This document shows, in pieces, positions 29,740-38,913 of a DNA stretch of 64,000 nucleotides. Source of the stretch: Microbulbifer sp. MI-G. Its GTDB lineage: Bacteria > Pseudomonadota > Gammaproteobacteria > Pseudomonadales > Cellvibrionaceae. The translations under genes and the position numbers were made by a program. The notes below the pieces were generated by a model. That model was not told where the DNA came from and made no database searches. It saw only the letters and a list, made by a program, of their open reading frames with translations. Numbering within the stretch: position 1 is the stretch's first letter; each line of letters opens with the position of its first letter. The stretch is from assembly GCF_030440425.1 (NCBI RefSeq), contig NZ_CP098023.1:919501-983500 (forward strand), read 5' to 3'.

Positions 29740-30702
29740 ATGGGTACAGAACACAGGATAAAAGCGGTATCTAACGGCAGAGACCTGGAATTCACACGCC
29801 AGAAGCTGGTCCAGACCCTGCTGCGGGAGGTTCCCGAGCAGGGGATGGTCGATACCGACCTGGATGGCCTGGCCCTCTTTCGCTGCAATGCGCCTGTGAC
29901 CTGTACTTTCTCGGTCTATACGCCATCGCTCAAATTCATTATCCAGGGCAATAAAATCCTCGAGCTTGGGGACCGGGAAATTGCCTATAGGCCGTTGAGT
30001 TACGTGGCCACTTCGGTACACCTGCCCATACTGGGACGGGTGGAGAGAGCCTCGACGGATACCCCCTTTCTCGGCATCAAGCTGGTGATCGATCCCCAGG
30101 AAGTGGCGGATCTGGTATTAGAGCTGGGGGATAAAGCCCCAATGGCCGGGGGCTACGACTGCCCGGAGGTAAGCTGCGGGCTCTGTGTCACGCAGATGGA
30201 CCTGGGCATGCTGGAAGCGGTGAAGCGGCTGGTACAACTGCTGGAAACGCCGGCAGATGCCCCCATACTGGCGCCGTTGGCTCGCCGGGAAATTCTTTAT
30301 CGCGCCCTGATGGGTGACATCGGCGCACGCATGCGCAAATTTGCCATGACAGACAGCCAGGCAAACCGCGTATCGCGGGTGATCGAGTTGCTCAAAGACC
30401 GGTTCTGTGAGCCGCTGCGCATCAGCGAGCTTGCGGAGCGGGCCAATATGAGCGAATCCTCCCTGTATCACAGCTTTAAACAGATCACCCGTATGTCGCC
30501 TCTGCAATTTCAAAAGAAACTGCGCCTGCACGAGGCGCGCCGCCTGATGCTCGCGGAGGGATTGGAGGCGGCCTCTGCCAGCTACCGTGTGGGTTACGAG
30601 AGTCCATCGCACTTTAGCCGTGAGTACAGCCGAATGTTTGGTTTGCCACCGCGCGCTGACGTCAGTAAATTGCGCGGCGAACAGCGGGGTGTGCCGGCCT
30701 AG
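29740..30702 (+). CDS. AraC family transcriptional regulator with AraC_N sensor domain
   Basis: 320 residues from the ATG at 29740 with a GGGGAAT site. The N-terminal half contains CTFSVYTPSLKFIIQGNKIL and ELGDREIAYRPLSYVATSVH, the cupin-like AraC_N domain. The C-terminal double helix-turn-helix includes EPLRISELAERANMSESSLY and VGYESPSHFSREYSRMFGLP. Such regulators often control aldehyde or alcohol dehydrogenases, and an aldehyde dehydrogenase gene lies 0.9 kb downstream on the opposite strand. Its stop overlaps the convergent HiPIP stop. Confidence 0.93.
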   Translation: MGTEHRIKAVSNGRDLEFTRQKLVQTLLREVPEQGMVDTDLDGLALFRCNAPVTCTFSVYTPSLKFIIQGNKILELGDREIAYRPLSYVATSVHLPILGRVERASTDTPFLGIKLVIDPQEVADLVLELGDKAPMAGGYDCPEVSCGLCVTQMDLGMLEAVKRLVQLLETPADAPILAPLARREILYRALMGDIGARMRKFAMTDSQANRVSRVIELLKDRFCEPLRISELAERANMSESSLYHSFKQITRMSPLQFQKKLRLHEARRLMLAEGLEAASASYRVGYESPSHFSREYSRMFGLPPRADVSKLRGEQRGVPA

Positions 30703-30983
30703 CCTTGTGTGGCGCCGCCCTGCTTGAGCACGAACAGGCTGCACCAGCCCTCCGGGCTGATATCTCCCTCTACCACAATACAGGCATTGGGCGGCTCGAA
30801 TAACTGGCAGTCTACGCACTTCTGGCCGTTATTGGGTGTGTCCTGGTAGTTGACCGCCGCCTTCTTTGCCTTGACTTGTGCCCTTGCCCGGTCTGTTGCG
30901 ATCAGGGCAACAGGCAGTATTGCCAGAGAACAGCCGGTCAGTTTGAGGAATACTCTACGGGAACGATCGTGCTGCTTGTTCAT
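30699..30983 (-). CDS. high-potential iron-sulfur protein (HiPIP)
   Basis: 94 residues from the ATG at 30983. RSRRVFLKLTG is a twin-arginine signal followed by a hydrophobic segment and cleavage near ARA. The mature domain (about 60 residues) has the four ligand cysteines in KCVDCQLF, NACIVVEG and EGWCSLFV, spaced as in HiPIPs. It would carry single electrons at high potential in the periplasm via a 4Fe-4S cluster. It is followed on the same strand side by a PepSY gene upstream and convergent with the AraC gene. Confidence 0.9.
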   Translation of the reverse strand: MNKQHDRSRRVFLKLTGCSLAILPVALIATDRARAQVKAKKAAVNYQDTPNNGQKCVDCQLFEPPNACIVVEGDISPEGWCSLFVLKQGGATQG

Positions 30984-31053
30984 TGGGGCAGAATCCATAA
31001 AGTATGGAAAAAGTCTTCTGCCCTTCAGAGTAGCCGGGCTGGCGAGATTTGCT

Positions 31054-31377
31054 TCAATTGGGAATGCTTCGCATTCCTGCCGGTCGATCGGCAATAATCC
31101 TTCCGCTGTCGGGGTCCACTTCCAGGGCTCTCAGCTTCCCGTGATAAACGGCCTGCATCTTCCAGCGCCCTCCCACAAACCGCACGCGGGTCACTGGGCG
31201 AAAACCGAGGTAGTGCAGCTTGGCTATGATCGCGGGGAGCGCCAGTGCTATCACGGAAGGCTCGGCTCCGTACAAATCGGGGCTGTCATAGATGGGGGCC
31301 GGCTTTCTGGGGTTCAGCCCCGGCGGAATGGGATTGGTCAGGTTACTGGCGAGCAGGATGGTGGCGATAAAACCCAT
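31054..31377 (-). CDS. PepSY domain protein, possibly exported
   Basis: The longer frame is not credible; the ATG at 31377 (MGFIATILLASNLTN) has a GGAG site six bases away. 107 residues. The second half, GFRPVTRVRFVGGRWKMQAV then RALEVDPDSGRII, is a single PepSY repeat. A short hydrophobic N-terminus may be a signal. PepSY proteins are periplasmic modulators of unknown specificity. A second PepSY gene lies at 33247-33525. Confidence 0.75.
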   Translation of the reverse strand: MGFIATILLASNLTNPIPPGLNPRKPAPIYDSPDLYGAEPSVIALALPAIIAKLHYLGFRPVTRVRFVGGRWKMQAVYHGKLRALEVDPDSGRIIADRPAGMRSIPN

Positions 31378-31542
31378 GCGTGGCTCCACAGGATGCCTCC
31401 GCTGGGAAACCCGGTTGCGGGGGCATGAAATCGGGTACTCTCTCCAGTGTGGGCGGGGCCTGGTCACAGTGCCAGTGATTGCCCGGCCGGTCTTTTTGAA
31501 ATGCCGGTTTTGGCGAGTGTATCCGCGCAATCCCGGCAGCAT

Positions 31543-31569
31543 AAAAGCCCGGCAAGGGGATTGCCGGGC
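31543..31569 (-). terminator. intrinsic terminator of the aldehyde dehydrogenase gene
   Basis: Read on the minus strand, GCCCGGCAA and TTGCCGGGC pair perfectly (9 bp) around TCCCC and are followed by TTTTAT, six bases after the dehydrogenase stop. Confidence 0.88.
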
Positions 31570-31575
31570 GTGGGC

Positions 31576-33021
31576 CTAACGGGTCAGTTTCAGCATCAGA
31601 CGCAAGAGTGCATCGGAGCGTTTGCCGTAGGGGGGCTGCAGGAATTTCAGCAGGTTGACCGGGCCCTGGTGGTAGACCGGTCGCAGTTTGGAAAAGGTCA
31701 AAAATCCCTCGTAACCGTGGTAGTGCCCCATACCACTTTCCCCCACACCGCCGAAAGGCATATCGTGCTGGCCAACATGTAACACACAATTATTGATCGA
31801 TACGCCCCCGGACATGATTTTTTCGATATACAACTTCTGCAGGTTTTTATCCTGGGTATAGGGGTAGATGGCCAGTGGGCGGGGGCGCTCATTGATATAG
31901 CTGATGACCTCCTCCGGGTGGGAGTAGGGAATGATCGGCAGGAGCGGGCCGAAGATTTCACGCTGCATGACCAGCATATCACTGTGGACATCCACCAGCA
32001 GATGCGGGGGAAACCTGCGCTGGTGGCTATCGCGATCCAATTGGCCTGCACTCAGGTCGAAAACCTTTGCCCCCTTCTCCCTGGCGTCGTCCAGGGTGTT
32101 CCACAGGCGCTGGTGGGAGGCCGGATCAATAATGGAGGTGTAGTCGGGGCTTTGCCAGTCCGGAAAGCGTTTATTGGCCAGGCGCTGGGCATGTTCAATA
32201 AAGGGCTCCAGTGAGTTCTCCGGCAGGAACAGGTAGTCTACGGTGAGACAGATTTGCCCTGCGTTCATCAATTTCCAATAAACCAGCCGTTCTGCCGCCT
32301 TTTCAATGGGATAGTCTGGCGCGATGATCGCAGGGGATTTGCCACCAAGCTCCAGGGTGACGGGGGTGAGGTTTTCCGCTGCCGAGCGCATCACGGCGCG
32401 GCCGGTGGCACTGGAACCGGTAAAAATCAGGTGATCGAAGTCGAGGCTGGAAAACAGCGGACCGGTATCGCCACTGTCGGGAATAAAAACCAGCTTGTCC
32501 TCGGCAAAGTACTGGCTACTCACCGCTTTGAGCAGTTCCGCCAGGTGGCCCGAGTTGGTGGACATTTTCACCATCGCCCGGTTGCCCGCTGCGAAGATAT
32601 TGGTCAGTGGCGAGAAACTCAGGTTTGCCGGGAAATTCCACGGCACTATCACACCCACCACACCCAACGGCTGGGGGATAACCGTATTTTTTGACAGGGG
32701 GTAGGCTTTCAAGTCGGTATGGCGCCGGCGGGGCTTCATCCATTTTTTCAGGCTGCCGATGGTTTCCTTAATGCCCGCGAGTGTGGGATAGATTTCAAAC
32801 AGCAGCGTCTCTTCACGGGAGCGATTGCCGTAATCGGCGCAGATGGCTTCGATAATGGGCTCCTGCTGCTCGCGCAGCATACGCGCCAGTGCCTTCAAGT
32901 CTTTTACCCGCTGGGGGTAGTCGGGTACGGGGTCGGCGTTATAGGCCCGGCGCTGCTGCTCGAGCTGGTTTTGCAGCAGCGCTTTATCCGCTGCCGGTCG
33001 GGTGAGGGTCTGGGTGGTCAT
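31576..33021 (-). CDS. coniferyl aldehyde dehydrogenase-type enzyme
   Basis: 481 residues from the ATG at 33021 (AAGGACAA site); the upstream extension is not credible. QPLGVVGVIVPWNFPANLSF, FTGSSATGRAVM, VTLELGGKSPAII and the catalytic cysteine in NAGQICLTVDYLFLP are aldehyde dehydrogenase motifs. C-L-T-V-D-Y and GGVSINNCVLHVGQHDMPFG are characteristic of the coniferyl aldehyde dehydrogenase subfamily (CalB), which oxidises aromatic or medium-chain aldehydes with NAD. An intrinsic terminator follows at once. The true substrate is not determinable. Confidence 0.92.
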   Translation of the reverse strand: MTTQTLTRPAADKALLQNQLEQQRRAYNADPVPDYPQRVKDLKALARMLREQQEPIIEAICADYGNRSREETLLFEIYPTLAGIKETIGSLKKWMKPRRRHTDLKAYPLSKNTVIPQPLGVVGVIVPWNFPANLSFSPLTNIFAAGNRAMVKMSTNSGHLAELLKAVSSQYFAEDKLVFIPDSGDTGPLFSSLDFDHLIFTGSSATGRAVMRSAAENLTPVTLELGGKSPAIIAPDYPIEKAAERLVYWKLMNAGQICLTVDYLFLPENSLEPFIEHAQRLANKRFPDWQSPDYTSIIDPASHQRLWNTLDDAREKGAKVFDLSAGQLDRDSHQRRFPPHLLVDVHSDMLVMQREIFGPLLPIIPYSHPEEVISYINERPRPLAIYPYTQDKNLQKLYIEKIMSGGVSINNCVLHVGQHDMPFGGVGESGMGHYHGYEGFLTFSKLRPVYHQGPVNLLKFLQPPYGKRSDALLRLMLKLTR

Positions 33022-33246
33022 CTTGTTGTCCTTGGGCGTTAACCGTTGCCCAGAGTAAACGAATTTTTCGCCAAGAGATTGACAAATCGTGTCATCGCGC
33101 AGGCCGCTTGTGCATTTTTGCGCTTGTTGCCACGATTGCCCGGGACAGGTCCCCCGGTTTCGGGGCCTGGGCACAAGAGACAATGACCTTACCAGCTTGT
33201 GATAGGGAGGGATAGCAGCCGATCCCCTGGGATCGGTTGCGGGGGT

Positions 33247-33525
33247 TCAGTCGTTATCGTCACCGTGCAGGGGTTTGTCGGAAAGAATTTCCGCGGAGTT
33301 GGGGTCCACCTCCAAGCCGTGCTTCTCGTCCCCCTTGTAGGCCTCTACCTTCCAGTGACCCTGCTCCAGGTCGACTTCGACAATGGGGGTATAGCCCTGC
33401 TGCTCGAGTTTGGTCAGTATCGTGGACAGCGCCATGGCGCCGGGAGGGGGCTTCTCGCTGGCAATGGCCGGGTGTAGGGCTGTGGCGGCGACTGCGGCCA
33501 GCATCAGCTTGCTCAAGGCCTTCAT
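33247..33525 (-). CDS. PepSY domain-containing periplasmic protein
   Basis: 92 residues from the ATG at 33525 (MKALSKLMLAAVAATALHPA is a clear signal peptide); a GTG two codons earlier is the alternative start and sits closer to a GAGG site. The mature part is one PepSY repeat: LEQQGYTPIVEVDLEQGHWK and LEVDPNSAEILSDKP. It resembles the 31054-31377 protein in size and plan, so the two may be distant paralogues. Confidence 0.88.
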   Translation of the reverse strand: MKALSKLMLAAVAATALHPAIASEKPPPGAMALSTILTKLEQQGYTPIVEVDLEQGHWKVEAYKGDEKHGLEVDPNSAEILSDKPLHGDDND

Positions 33526-33644
33526 GATCACAATACCTCACTGTATTAACAGGCGATCACTGTTTTCCCGATGGTTAAACAGCCACCCCGAACGAATTGG
33601 TCTGCGCCGGCCTGCCATTTGGTGCCGGCCTGTGTCGCCTGGCC

Positions 33645-34076
33645 TTAAGGCGCCTCTGTCCCATTGGCGGACAGGCGTTTTTGGATCGCCTCACACCACG
33701 CAGTGCTGCCGGGCACGGTTCCGTCCAGGTTTGCGCCGGTCAGTGTTGTCACTGCCTCGAACCACTCACTGCTGCCTACAGGGGGCAGGCCGGAAGGATA
33801 CAATTGTGCCAGGTCACCATTCTGCCGGCTGGCCAACTGGGCCTGCACCCAGGCGAACCACTCGGGCGTACAGAAGCTGGCACTGCCATTGTCCGCTGCA
33901 GCGTCTGCGGCACGGGCGTTTTCTGACCCCGGTGCAATGGGATGCTGCATCTCGTCGGCGGCAGTTTCACCGGCGGCGGGTGCCGCCACCGGCTCCGAGG
34001 CAATGTGGCGATCGCACTGACGGCCGCAGCCACCAAGGGCAAGTATCAGCGCGAATAGGGGAACCCAGCGGGGCAT
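33645..34076 (-). CDS. lipoprotein of unknown function
   Basis: 143 residues from the ATG at 34076 with an AGAGGTG site. MPRWVPLFALILALGGCGRQ is a lipoprotein signal with lipobox LGGC. The mature part is alanine and glutamate rich, then has two tryptophan-containing repeats (CTPEWFAWVQAQLASRQNGD and SSEWFEAVTTLTGANLDG). I do not recognise the family. It is divergent from the iron-binding-protein gene. Confidence 0.75.
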   Translation of the reverse strand: MPRWVPLFALILALGGCGRQCDRHIASEPVAAPAAGETAADEMQHPIAPGSENARAADAAADNGSASFCTPEWFAWVQAQLASRQNGDLAQLYPSGLPPVGSSEWFEAVTTLTGANLDGTVPGSTAWCEAIQKRLSANGTEAP

Positions 34077-34163
34077 GGCACCTCTGTAAATGACCGCCTC
34101 GCAATTAAGCATAGGTGGGATTTTGCGACTTCGCGCGGTGGGCGCTTGATGGGAAGCTTTGGG

Positions 34164-34200
34164 TTGACAGGGTTGCCGCTTTAAATGAGAATACTTCTCA
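34164..34200 (+). promoter_or_regulatory. sigma-70 promoter overlapped by a Fur-type box
   Basis: TTGACA (34164-34169), 17 bases, then GAGAAT (34187-34192). TGAGAATACTTCTCA (34186-34200) matches the 7-1-7 Fur consensus TGATAATNATTATCA at 12 of 14 defined positions and covers the -10. This fits iron repression of the transporter genes that follow. Confidence 0.75.
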
Positions 34201-34227
34201 ATTAAATCATTCGTAAATGGAAGCGCC

Positions 34228-35259
34228 ATGTTTTTCAGAGTCCTGTTACAAAAATGCGTGGTTATCACTGGCCTGCTCGGCACCATCGGCGCCAGTGCCG
34301 CTGAGCAGGTGAATATCTATTCCTACCGCCAGCCCTTCCTGATAGAACCGATACTGGCAGAGTTCAGCAACAAAACCGGCATCGAGACCAGGGTGGTGTA
34401 CGCCAGCAAAGGGCTCAACGAGCGCTTGCAGCGGGAGGGGCGCAACAGCCCCGCGGACCTGGTGCTGACCTCCAACACCAGCAGCCTGATGGACCTGCTC
34501 AACAAGCAGCTGACTCAGCCGGTAAAGAGCGACGTGCTGCAGCAAAATATCCCGGCACAGTTTCGCGATGCGGCGGGCAACTGGTTTGGCCTCACCACCC
34601 GCGCGCGCCTGATTTACGCTTCCAGGGACCGGGTCAAACCCGGCGAGATCACCCGCTACGAAGAGTTGGTGGAACCCAGGTGGAAAGGCCGTATCTGTAC
34701 CCGCAGCGGCAAGCACCCCTATACCCTGTCTTTGATCGCGTCCATGATTGCCCACCACGGTGAGGCGGAAACCAAAGCGTGGCTCAAGGGGGTAAAGGCC
34801 AACCTGGCGCGCAAGCCCCAGGGCAATGACCGGACCCAGGTGAAGGCCATCAGTGAAGGTGTGTGTGACCTGTCTCTGGGCAACAGTTATTACTTCGGAA
34901 AAATGATCACCAACCGGGAGCAGCCCGAGCAAGTGGCGTGGGCCAAATCCGTTAACCTGGTGTTCCCGAACCAGGCCGACCGCGGTACCCATATGTTTAT
35001 CTCCGGTGCGGCACTGACCAAACACGCACCCAATCGCGACAATGCCATCAAGCTGCTGGAATTTCTCAGTGGCGCCGAAGCCCAGTACGCTTACGCCGAG
35101 AAGAACTTTGAATTCCCGGTGCGCCCGCAAACGCCGCGCTCCGAGCTGATCAATAGGTATATGGGAGAGTTCAAGGAGGACAACCTGAGCCTGACCGAAA
35201 TCGGGGCTCATGTACCGGCTGCGTCGCGGCTGGTAGACGAAGTGGGTTTCGACTTCTAG
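34228..35259 (+). CDS. ferric iron ABC transporter, periplasmic binding protein
   Basis: 343 residues with a signal peptide (cleaved near ASA). EQVNIYSYRQPFLIEPILAE, TGIETRVVYASKGLNERLQR, SPADLVLTSNTSSLMDLLN and GNSYYFGKM (the conserved tyrosine pair of the iron site) match the FbpA/FutA family of periplasmic ferric-binding proteins. It lies behind a Fur-type operator and before the permease gene; a terminator-like hairpin separates the two, which would give more binding protein than permease. Confidence 0.93.
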   Translation: MFFRVLLQKCVVITGLLGTIGASAAEQVNIYSYRQPFLIEPILAEFSNKTGIETRVVYASKGLNERLQREGRNSPADLVLTSNTSSLMDLLNKQLTQPVKSDVLQQNIPAQFRDAAGNWFGLTTRARLIYASRDRVKPGEITRYEELVEPRWKGRICTRSGKHPYTLSLIASMIAHHGEAETKAWLKGVKANLARKPQGNDRTQVKAISEGVCDLSLGNSYYFGKMITNREQPEQVAWAKSVNLVFPNQADRGTHMFISGAALTKHAPNRDNAIKLLEFLSGAEAQYAYAEKNFEFPVRPQTPRSELINRYMGEFKEDNLSLTEIGAHVPAASRLVDEVGFDF

Positions 35260-35279
35260 CGTTTTACTGACCGGCAAAG

Positions 35280-35315
35280 CGCGGTCCCGCCGGGGAGGTG
35301 TGGGCCGCGTTTTTT
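35280..35315 (+). terminator. attenuating terminator between binding protein and permease genes
   Basis: CGCGG-T-CCC (35280-35288) pairs with GGG-CCGCG (35302-35309) with one bulged T and is followed by TTTTTT. It lies only a few bases before the permease start. Confidence 0.65.
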
Positions 35316-35318
35316 ACC

Positions 35319-37016
35319 ATGACTGTGACTGCCTTAGCCCCCCGTGCAAATCTATCCGGCCTGCGCTGGTTTTTCCTGGTTGCCGGTATTGCCATCCTGG
35401 TAGCACTGCCGGTGCTGTCCATTTTCTGGCTGGCCCTGTTCCCCGAGGAAAACATCTGGCCACACCTGCTGGACACCGTGTTGTGGCACTATGTGTCCAC
35501 AACGCTGCTGCTGGCTTTTGGGGTGGCTGTGCTCACATTGGTGGCGGGGGTGGGCAGTGCCTGGCTGGTATCCATGTGCCGGTTTCCCGCACGGCGTTTT
35601 TTTGAGTGGGCACTGCTGTTGCCTTTTGCGGTGCCCGCCTATGTGATCGCCTATGTGTATACCGACCTGCTGGAGTACGCCGGGCCGGTACAAAAGGCCC
35701 TGCGCGGCTGGTTTGGCTGGCAGAGTGCGAGGGAGTACTGGTTCCCGGAGATCCGCAGTCTGGGCGGTGCTGTTGCCATGCTGTCGCTGGTGTTTTATCC
35801 CTACGTGTATATGCTGGCGCGCGCTGCGTTCCTGGAACAGTGCGGCAGTATCCGCGCCGCCAGCCGCTCCCTGGGGTGTTCGCCCTGGCAAAGTTTCCTG
35901 CGCGTTTCCCTGCCCATGGCGCGCCCCGCCATTGCGGTGGGTTTGTCCCTGGTATTGATGGAAACCCTGAACGATTTCGGCACCGTGGACTTTTTTGCGG
36001 TGCGTACCCTCAGCGTTGGTATTTACGATACCTGGCTGAGCCGTGGCAACCTGGGCGGAGCGGCGCAGATTGCCTGCAGCACCCTACTGTTTGTGGTTTT
36101 ACTGATTGCGCTGGAGCGTATCGGGCGCGCGCGGCAGCGGCACTTTGTACAATCGCCAACAGCCAACCGCGACCGCTACCGGCTGGCTGGATGGCGCAGC
36201 CTGGCTGCGGTGTTTTTTTGTGGGATACTGCTGCTGGGGGGCTTCGTGATACCGCTGGTGGTTCTGGCAGGCTATGCCCTGGGGAACCTCTCCGGCTACT
36301 GGACTGATGCGTTTGTTGAGATAGCCCGCAACAGCCTGTTGCTGTCTGCCGCGGCCGCGCTGCTGTCGGTGCTGCTGGGCCTTTTACTGGCCTATGGCAA
36401 GCGCTTGCAACCGCGCAGGCCGGTGCGATTGTTGGTGGGCTTTTCCAAGCTGGGCTATGCCCTGCCGGGGGCCGTGATGGCGATTGGGGTGTTGATTCCC
36501 CTGGCAGGGTTCGACAACGCCGTGGATGCCCTGCTGCGGGAGCAATTCGGTATTTCCGTGGGGCTCTTGCTCAGTGGCAGTGTGTTCGCCATTATTTTCG
36601 CCTATACCGTGCGCTTCCTGGCGGTTTCCACCGGGGCGATTGAAACCAGCCTGGAAAAAGTGACCCCCTCCATGGACCGGGCCGCGCGCGCGCTGGGGCG
36701 CAACAGCTGGCAGACCCTGTGGGCGGTCCATCTCCCCTTGGTGCGCGCCGGACTGCTGACCGGTGGACTGGTGGTGTTTGTGGACTGTATGAAGGAGTTG
36801 CCGGCTACGCTGCTGTTGCGCCCGTTTGGTTTTGATACGCTCGCCACCTACGTGTACCAGTTTGCCGCCGACGAGATGCTGGAGCGCTCGGCACTGGGCG
36901 CCCTGCTGATTGTGCTGGTGGGTTTGATCCCGGTTGTTTTGCTCAGCCGCGCCATCGGCTGGCGGCGAGGGGATGGCGTTGCTGAACTGATCGAATCGGA
37001 GGCCCCGGCCATTTAG
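35319..37016 (+). CDS. ferric iron ABC transporter, fused two-domain permease
   Basis: About 565 residues from the ATG at 35319; a GTG at 35298 is in frame but sits inside the hairpin stem. Twelve or so membrane helices form two permease halves, each with an EAA-like loop: CGSIRAASRSLGCSPWQSFL and VTPSMDRAARALGRNSWQTL. This is the FbpB/FutB type plan. No ATP-binding subunit follows; the operon ends in non-coding DNA, and a second damaged copy of this gene's end lies at 40348-40620. Confidence 0.93.
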   Translation: MTVTALAPRANLSGLRWFFLVAGIAILVALPVLSIFWLALFPEENIWPHLLDTVLWHYVSTTLLLAFGVAVLTLVAGVGSAWLVSMCRFPARRFFEWALLLPFAVPAYVIAYVYTDLLEYAGPVQKALRGWFGWQSAREYWFPEIRSLGGAVAMLSLVFYPYVYMLARAAFLEQCGSIRAASRSLGCSPWQSFLRVSLPMARPAIAVGLSLVLMETLNDFGTVDFFAVRTLSVGIYDTWLSRGNLGGAAQIACSTLLFVVLLIALERIGRARQRHFVQSPTANRDRYRLAGWRSLAAVFFCGILLLGGFVIPLVVLAGYALGNLSGYWTDAFVEIARNSLLLSAAAALLSVLLGLLLAYGKRLQPRRPVRLLVGFSKLGYALPGAVMAIGVLIPLAGFDNAVDALLREQFGISVGLLLSGSVFAIIFAYTVRFLAVSTGAIETSLEKVTPSMDRAARALGRNSWQTLWAVHLPLVRAGLLTGGLVVFVDCMKELPATLLLRPFGFDTLATYVYQFAADEMLERSALGALLIVLVGLIPVVLLSRAIGWRRGDGVAELIESEAPAI

Positions 37017-37411
37017 CACAAAAGACAAGGCCTGTGGCCAGCCTGGAACACCGCCATCAATCACTGGATATGCAACGTCAACCGGCCGGCGGCATACCGG
37101 AACCACCAAATGCTGAAAAACACGGTTGTACACAGGGCGGGTCAGAAAGCGGCGCAGGTGCAGGTTCGCACTGCGTCGAAGAGGGTTCAGGTGACTTTTT
37201 AGCTGGCTGGCAGTATCAATTGCGCCATGGCGGCAAAGCCAATGCCGGACAGTTTAATGGACGGATAATGCTTGGTTAAAACTGATCATTGTAGATTGAG
37301 GCTACCCTACCGAACGGATGAAGACGAGGCGGTAAGGAGAAGCAGGGCAAGAATTGGTATTTTCATGAACTATACCCTGTTTTCTGCACAGGCTGGTTGA
37401 CACACTTTCCC
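37017..37411. other. intergenic region after the iron permease
   Basis: About 395 bp without a gene. Part of it (around 37017-37165) resembles 40621-40710, downstream of the duplicated permease fragment. No ATPase gene remnant was recognised. Confidence 0.45.
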
Positions 37412-38506
37412 TTATATCAATTTTTTCCGCACCGATCTGTGTGAAAAAGTCGAGTCAACGCACTCCTTATCAAACCAATGGCGGGTGCGATTGGCGAAAG
37501 CCACCAGTGTGAGCATAACAGGCACTTCTACCAAAACGCCCACAACCGTAGCCAGTGCCGCACCTGACTGCAGGCCAAACAGTGAGATGGCCGCGGCTAC
37601 AGCCAGTTCGAAGAAGTTCGAAGTGCCTATCATGCAAGCGGGTGCAGCGATGTTGTGAGGCAGATTCAATACTTTAGCCGCCCCATAGCTAATTGCAAAA
37701 ATTCCGTAAGTTTGTATCAACAGCGGAATCGCAATAAAGGCAATCGCCATGGGTTGTGCCAGGATGGCACCTGCCTGAAGCCCGAAAAGAATGACTACGG
37801 TAGCGAGAAGACCGGCAATAGAGAGCGGTTTCAATTTGTGTAAGAAATGGTTCAGGCGTGCGTGATTTGTTGGGGTATCCAATAAATAACGCGTTATAAT
37901 ACCTGCAATGAGAGGGATAACAACATACAGCAGAACCGATAATAGCAATGTATTCCAGGGAACCGTAATATCGGTCACACCAAGGAGCAATCCTGCAATG
38001 GGTGCAAATGCAAAAATCATAATGAGATCGTTGACGGAAACCTGCACCAGGGTGTAGTTGGCATCTCCCTTGGTTAAATGACTCCAAACAAACACCATAG
38101 CGGTACAGGGAGCGACACCCAGTAAAATCATACCGGCGATAAATTCAGTCGCAGTTTTGGGGTCTACAAAATCTGCGAAAACGATACGAAAGAAAAACCA
38201 GCCCAATGCCGCCATTGTAAAGGGCTTTACCAGCCAGTTGATGGACAATGTCAAGAGCAGGCCCTTCGGCCTCTTGCCAACATCCTTAATCGAGAAAAAG
38301 TCGACTTGAATCATCATTGGGTAAATCATCACCCAGATGAGTACGGCTACTACAAGATTCACATTGGCATATTGGATGGAGGCTATTGCCTGAAAAGTTT
38401 CAGGTGATGTTGCTCCGAGACTGATCCCGATGAATAGACACAACGCAACCCAAAAGGAAAGATAACGTTCGAATAGACCCATTGGAGATGGTGATTCGGT
38501 ACTCAC
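37412..38506 (-). CDS. acr3: ACR3 family arsenite efflux permease
   Basis: 364 residues with ten membrane helices. [20 protein letters not shown], the transport cysteine in [20 protein letters not shown] and [20 protein letters not shown] are ACR3 signatures. It exports arsenite from the cytoplasm. Its start overlaps the arsC stop by four bases (ATGA), so it is translationally coupled as the last gene of arsR-arsI-arsC-acr3. Confidence 0.96.
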   Translation of the reverse strand: MSTESPSPMGLFERYLSFWVALCLFIGISLGATSPETFQAIASIQYANVNLVVAVLIWVMIYPMMIQVDFFSIKDVGKRPKGLLLTLSINWLVKPFTMAALGWFFFRIVFADFVDPKTATEFIAGMILLGVAPCTAMVFVWSHLTKGDANYTLVQVSVNDLIMIFAFAPIAGLLLGVTDITVPWNTLLLSVLLYVVIPLIAGIITRYLLDTPTNHARLNHFLHKLKPLSIAGLLATVVILFGLQAGAILAQPMAIAFIAIPLLIQTYGIFAISYGAAKVLNLPHNIAAPACMIGTSNFFELAVAAAISLFGLQSGAALATVVGVLVEVPVMLTLVAFANRTRHWFDKECVDSTFSHRSVRKKLI

Positions 38507-38913
38507 AACAACTCTTCTTCTATTTTGCTTTTGAGGAAATTGAAGGTTTTTTTAAACGCCGCTTTAATTTCATCCCCTGTGCCTTCTTTTTTGTCAGGAT
38601 CAGGGGTATTCCAATTCAACTTTTTGTGCTTCCCGAAAAATAAAGGGCAGGGTTTACTGTCATTCTGATCGCAGACGGAAATCACCACATCGAAATGCAT
38701 GCCCTGGAATTCGTCCCACGATTTGCTGTGAAGCTCTTTGGTATCAATTCCATGCTGTTTTAATACTTCTATAGACTTTGGATGCACGAATCCAACTGGT
38801 GCACTGCCGGCACTTTTGGCAATGTACTTTTCTTCGGCAAGCGTATTGATGAGCGCTTCGGCCATGATCGAGCGGCATGAATTTCCTGTGCAAAGCACGA
38901 GTACACTTTTCAT
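38503..38913 (-). CDS. arsC: arsenate reductase, thioredoxin-coupled LMW-phosphatase type
   Basis: 136 residues from the ATG at 38913 ([20 protein letters not shown]); a longer frame is ignored because the ATG overlaps the upstream stop as ATGA. C-TGNSC-R is the phosphatase-like P-loop, and [16 protein letters not shown] carries the two redox-relay cysteines, as in the Staphylococcus enzyme. It reduces arsenate to arsenite, which Acr3 then exports. Confidence 0.95.
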   Translation of the reverse strand: MKSVLVLCTGNSCRSIMAEALINTLAEEKYIAKSAGSAPVGFVHPKSIEVLKQHGIDTKELHSKSWDEFQGMHFDVVISVCDQNDSKPCPLFFGKHKKLNWNTPDPDKKEGTGDEIKAAFKKTFNFLKSKIEEELL

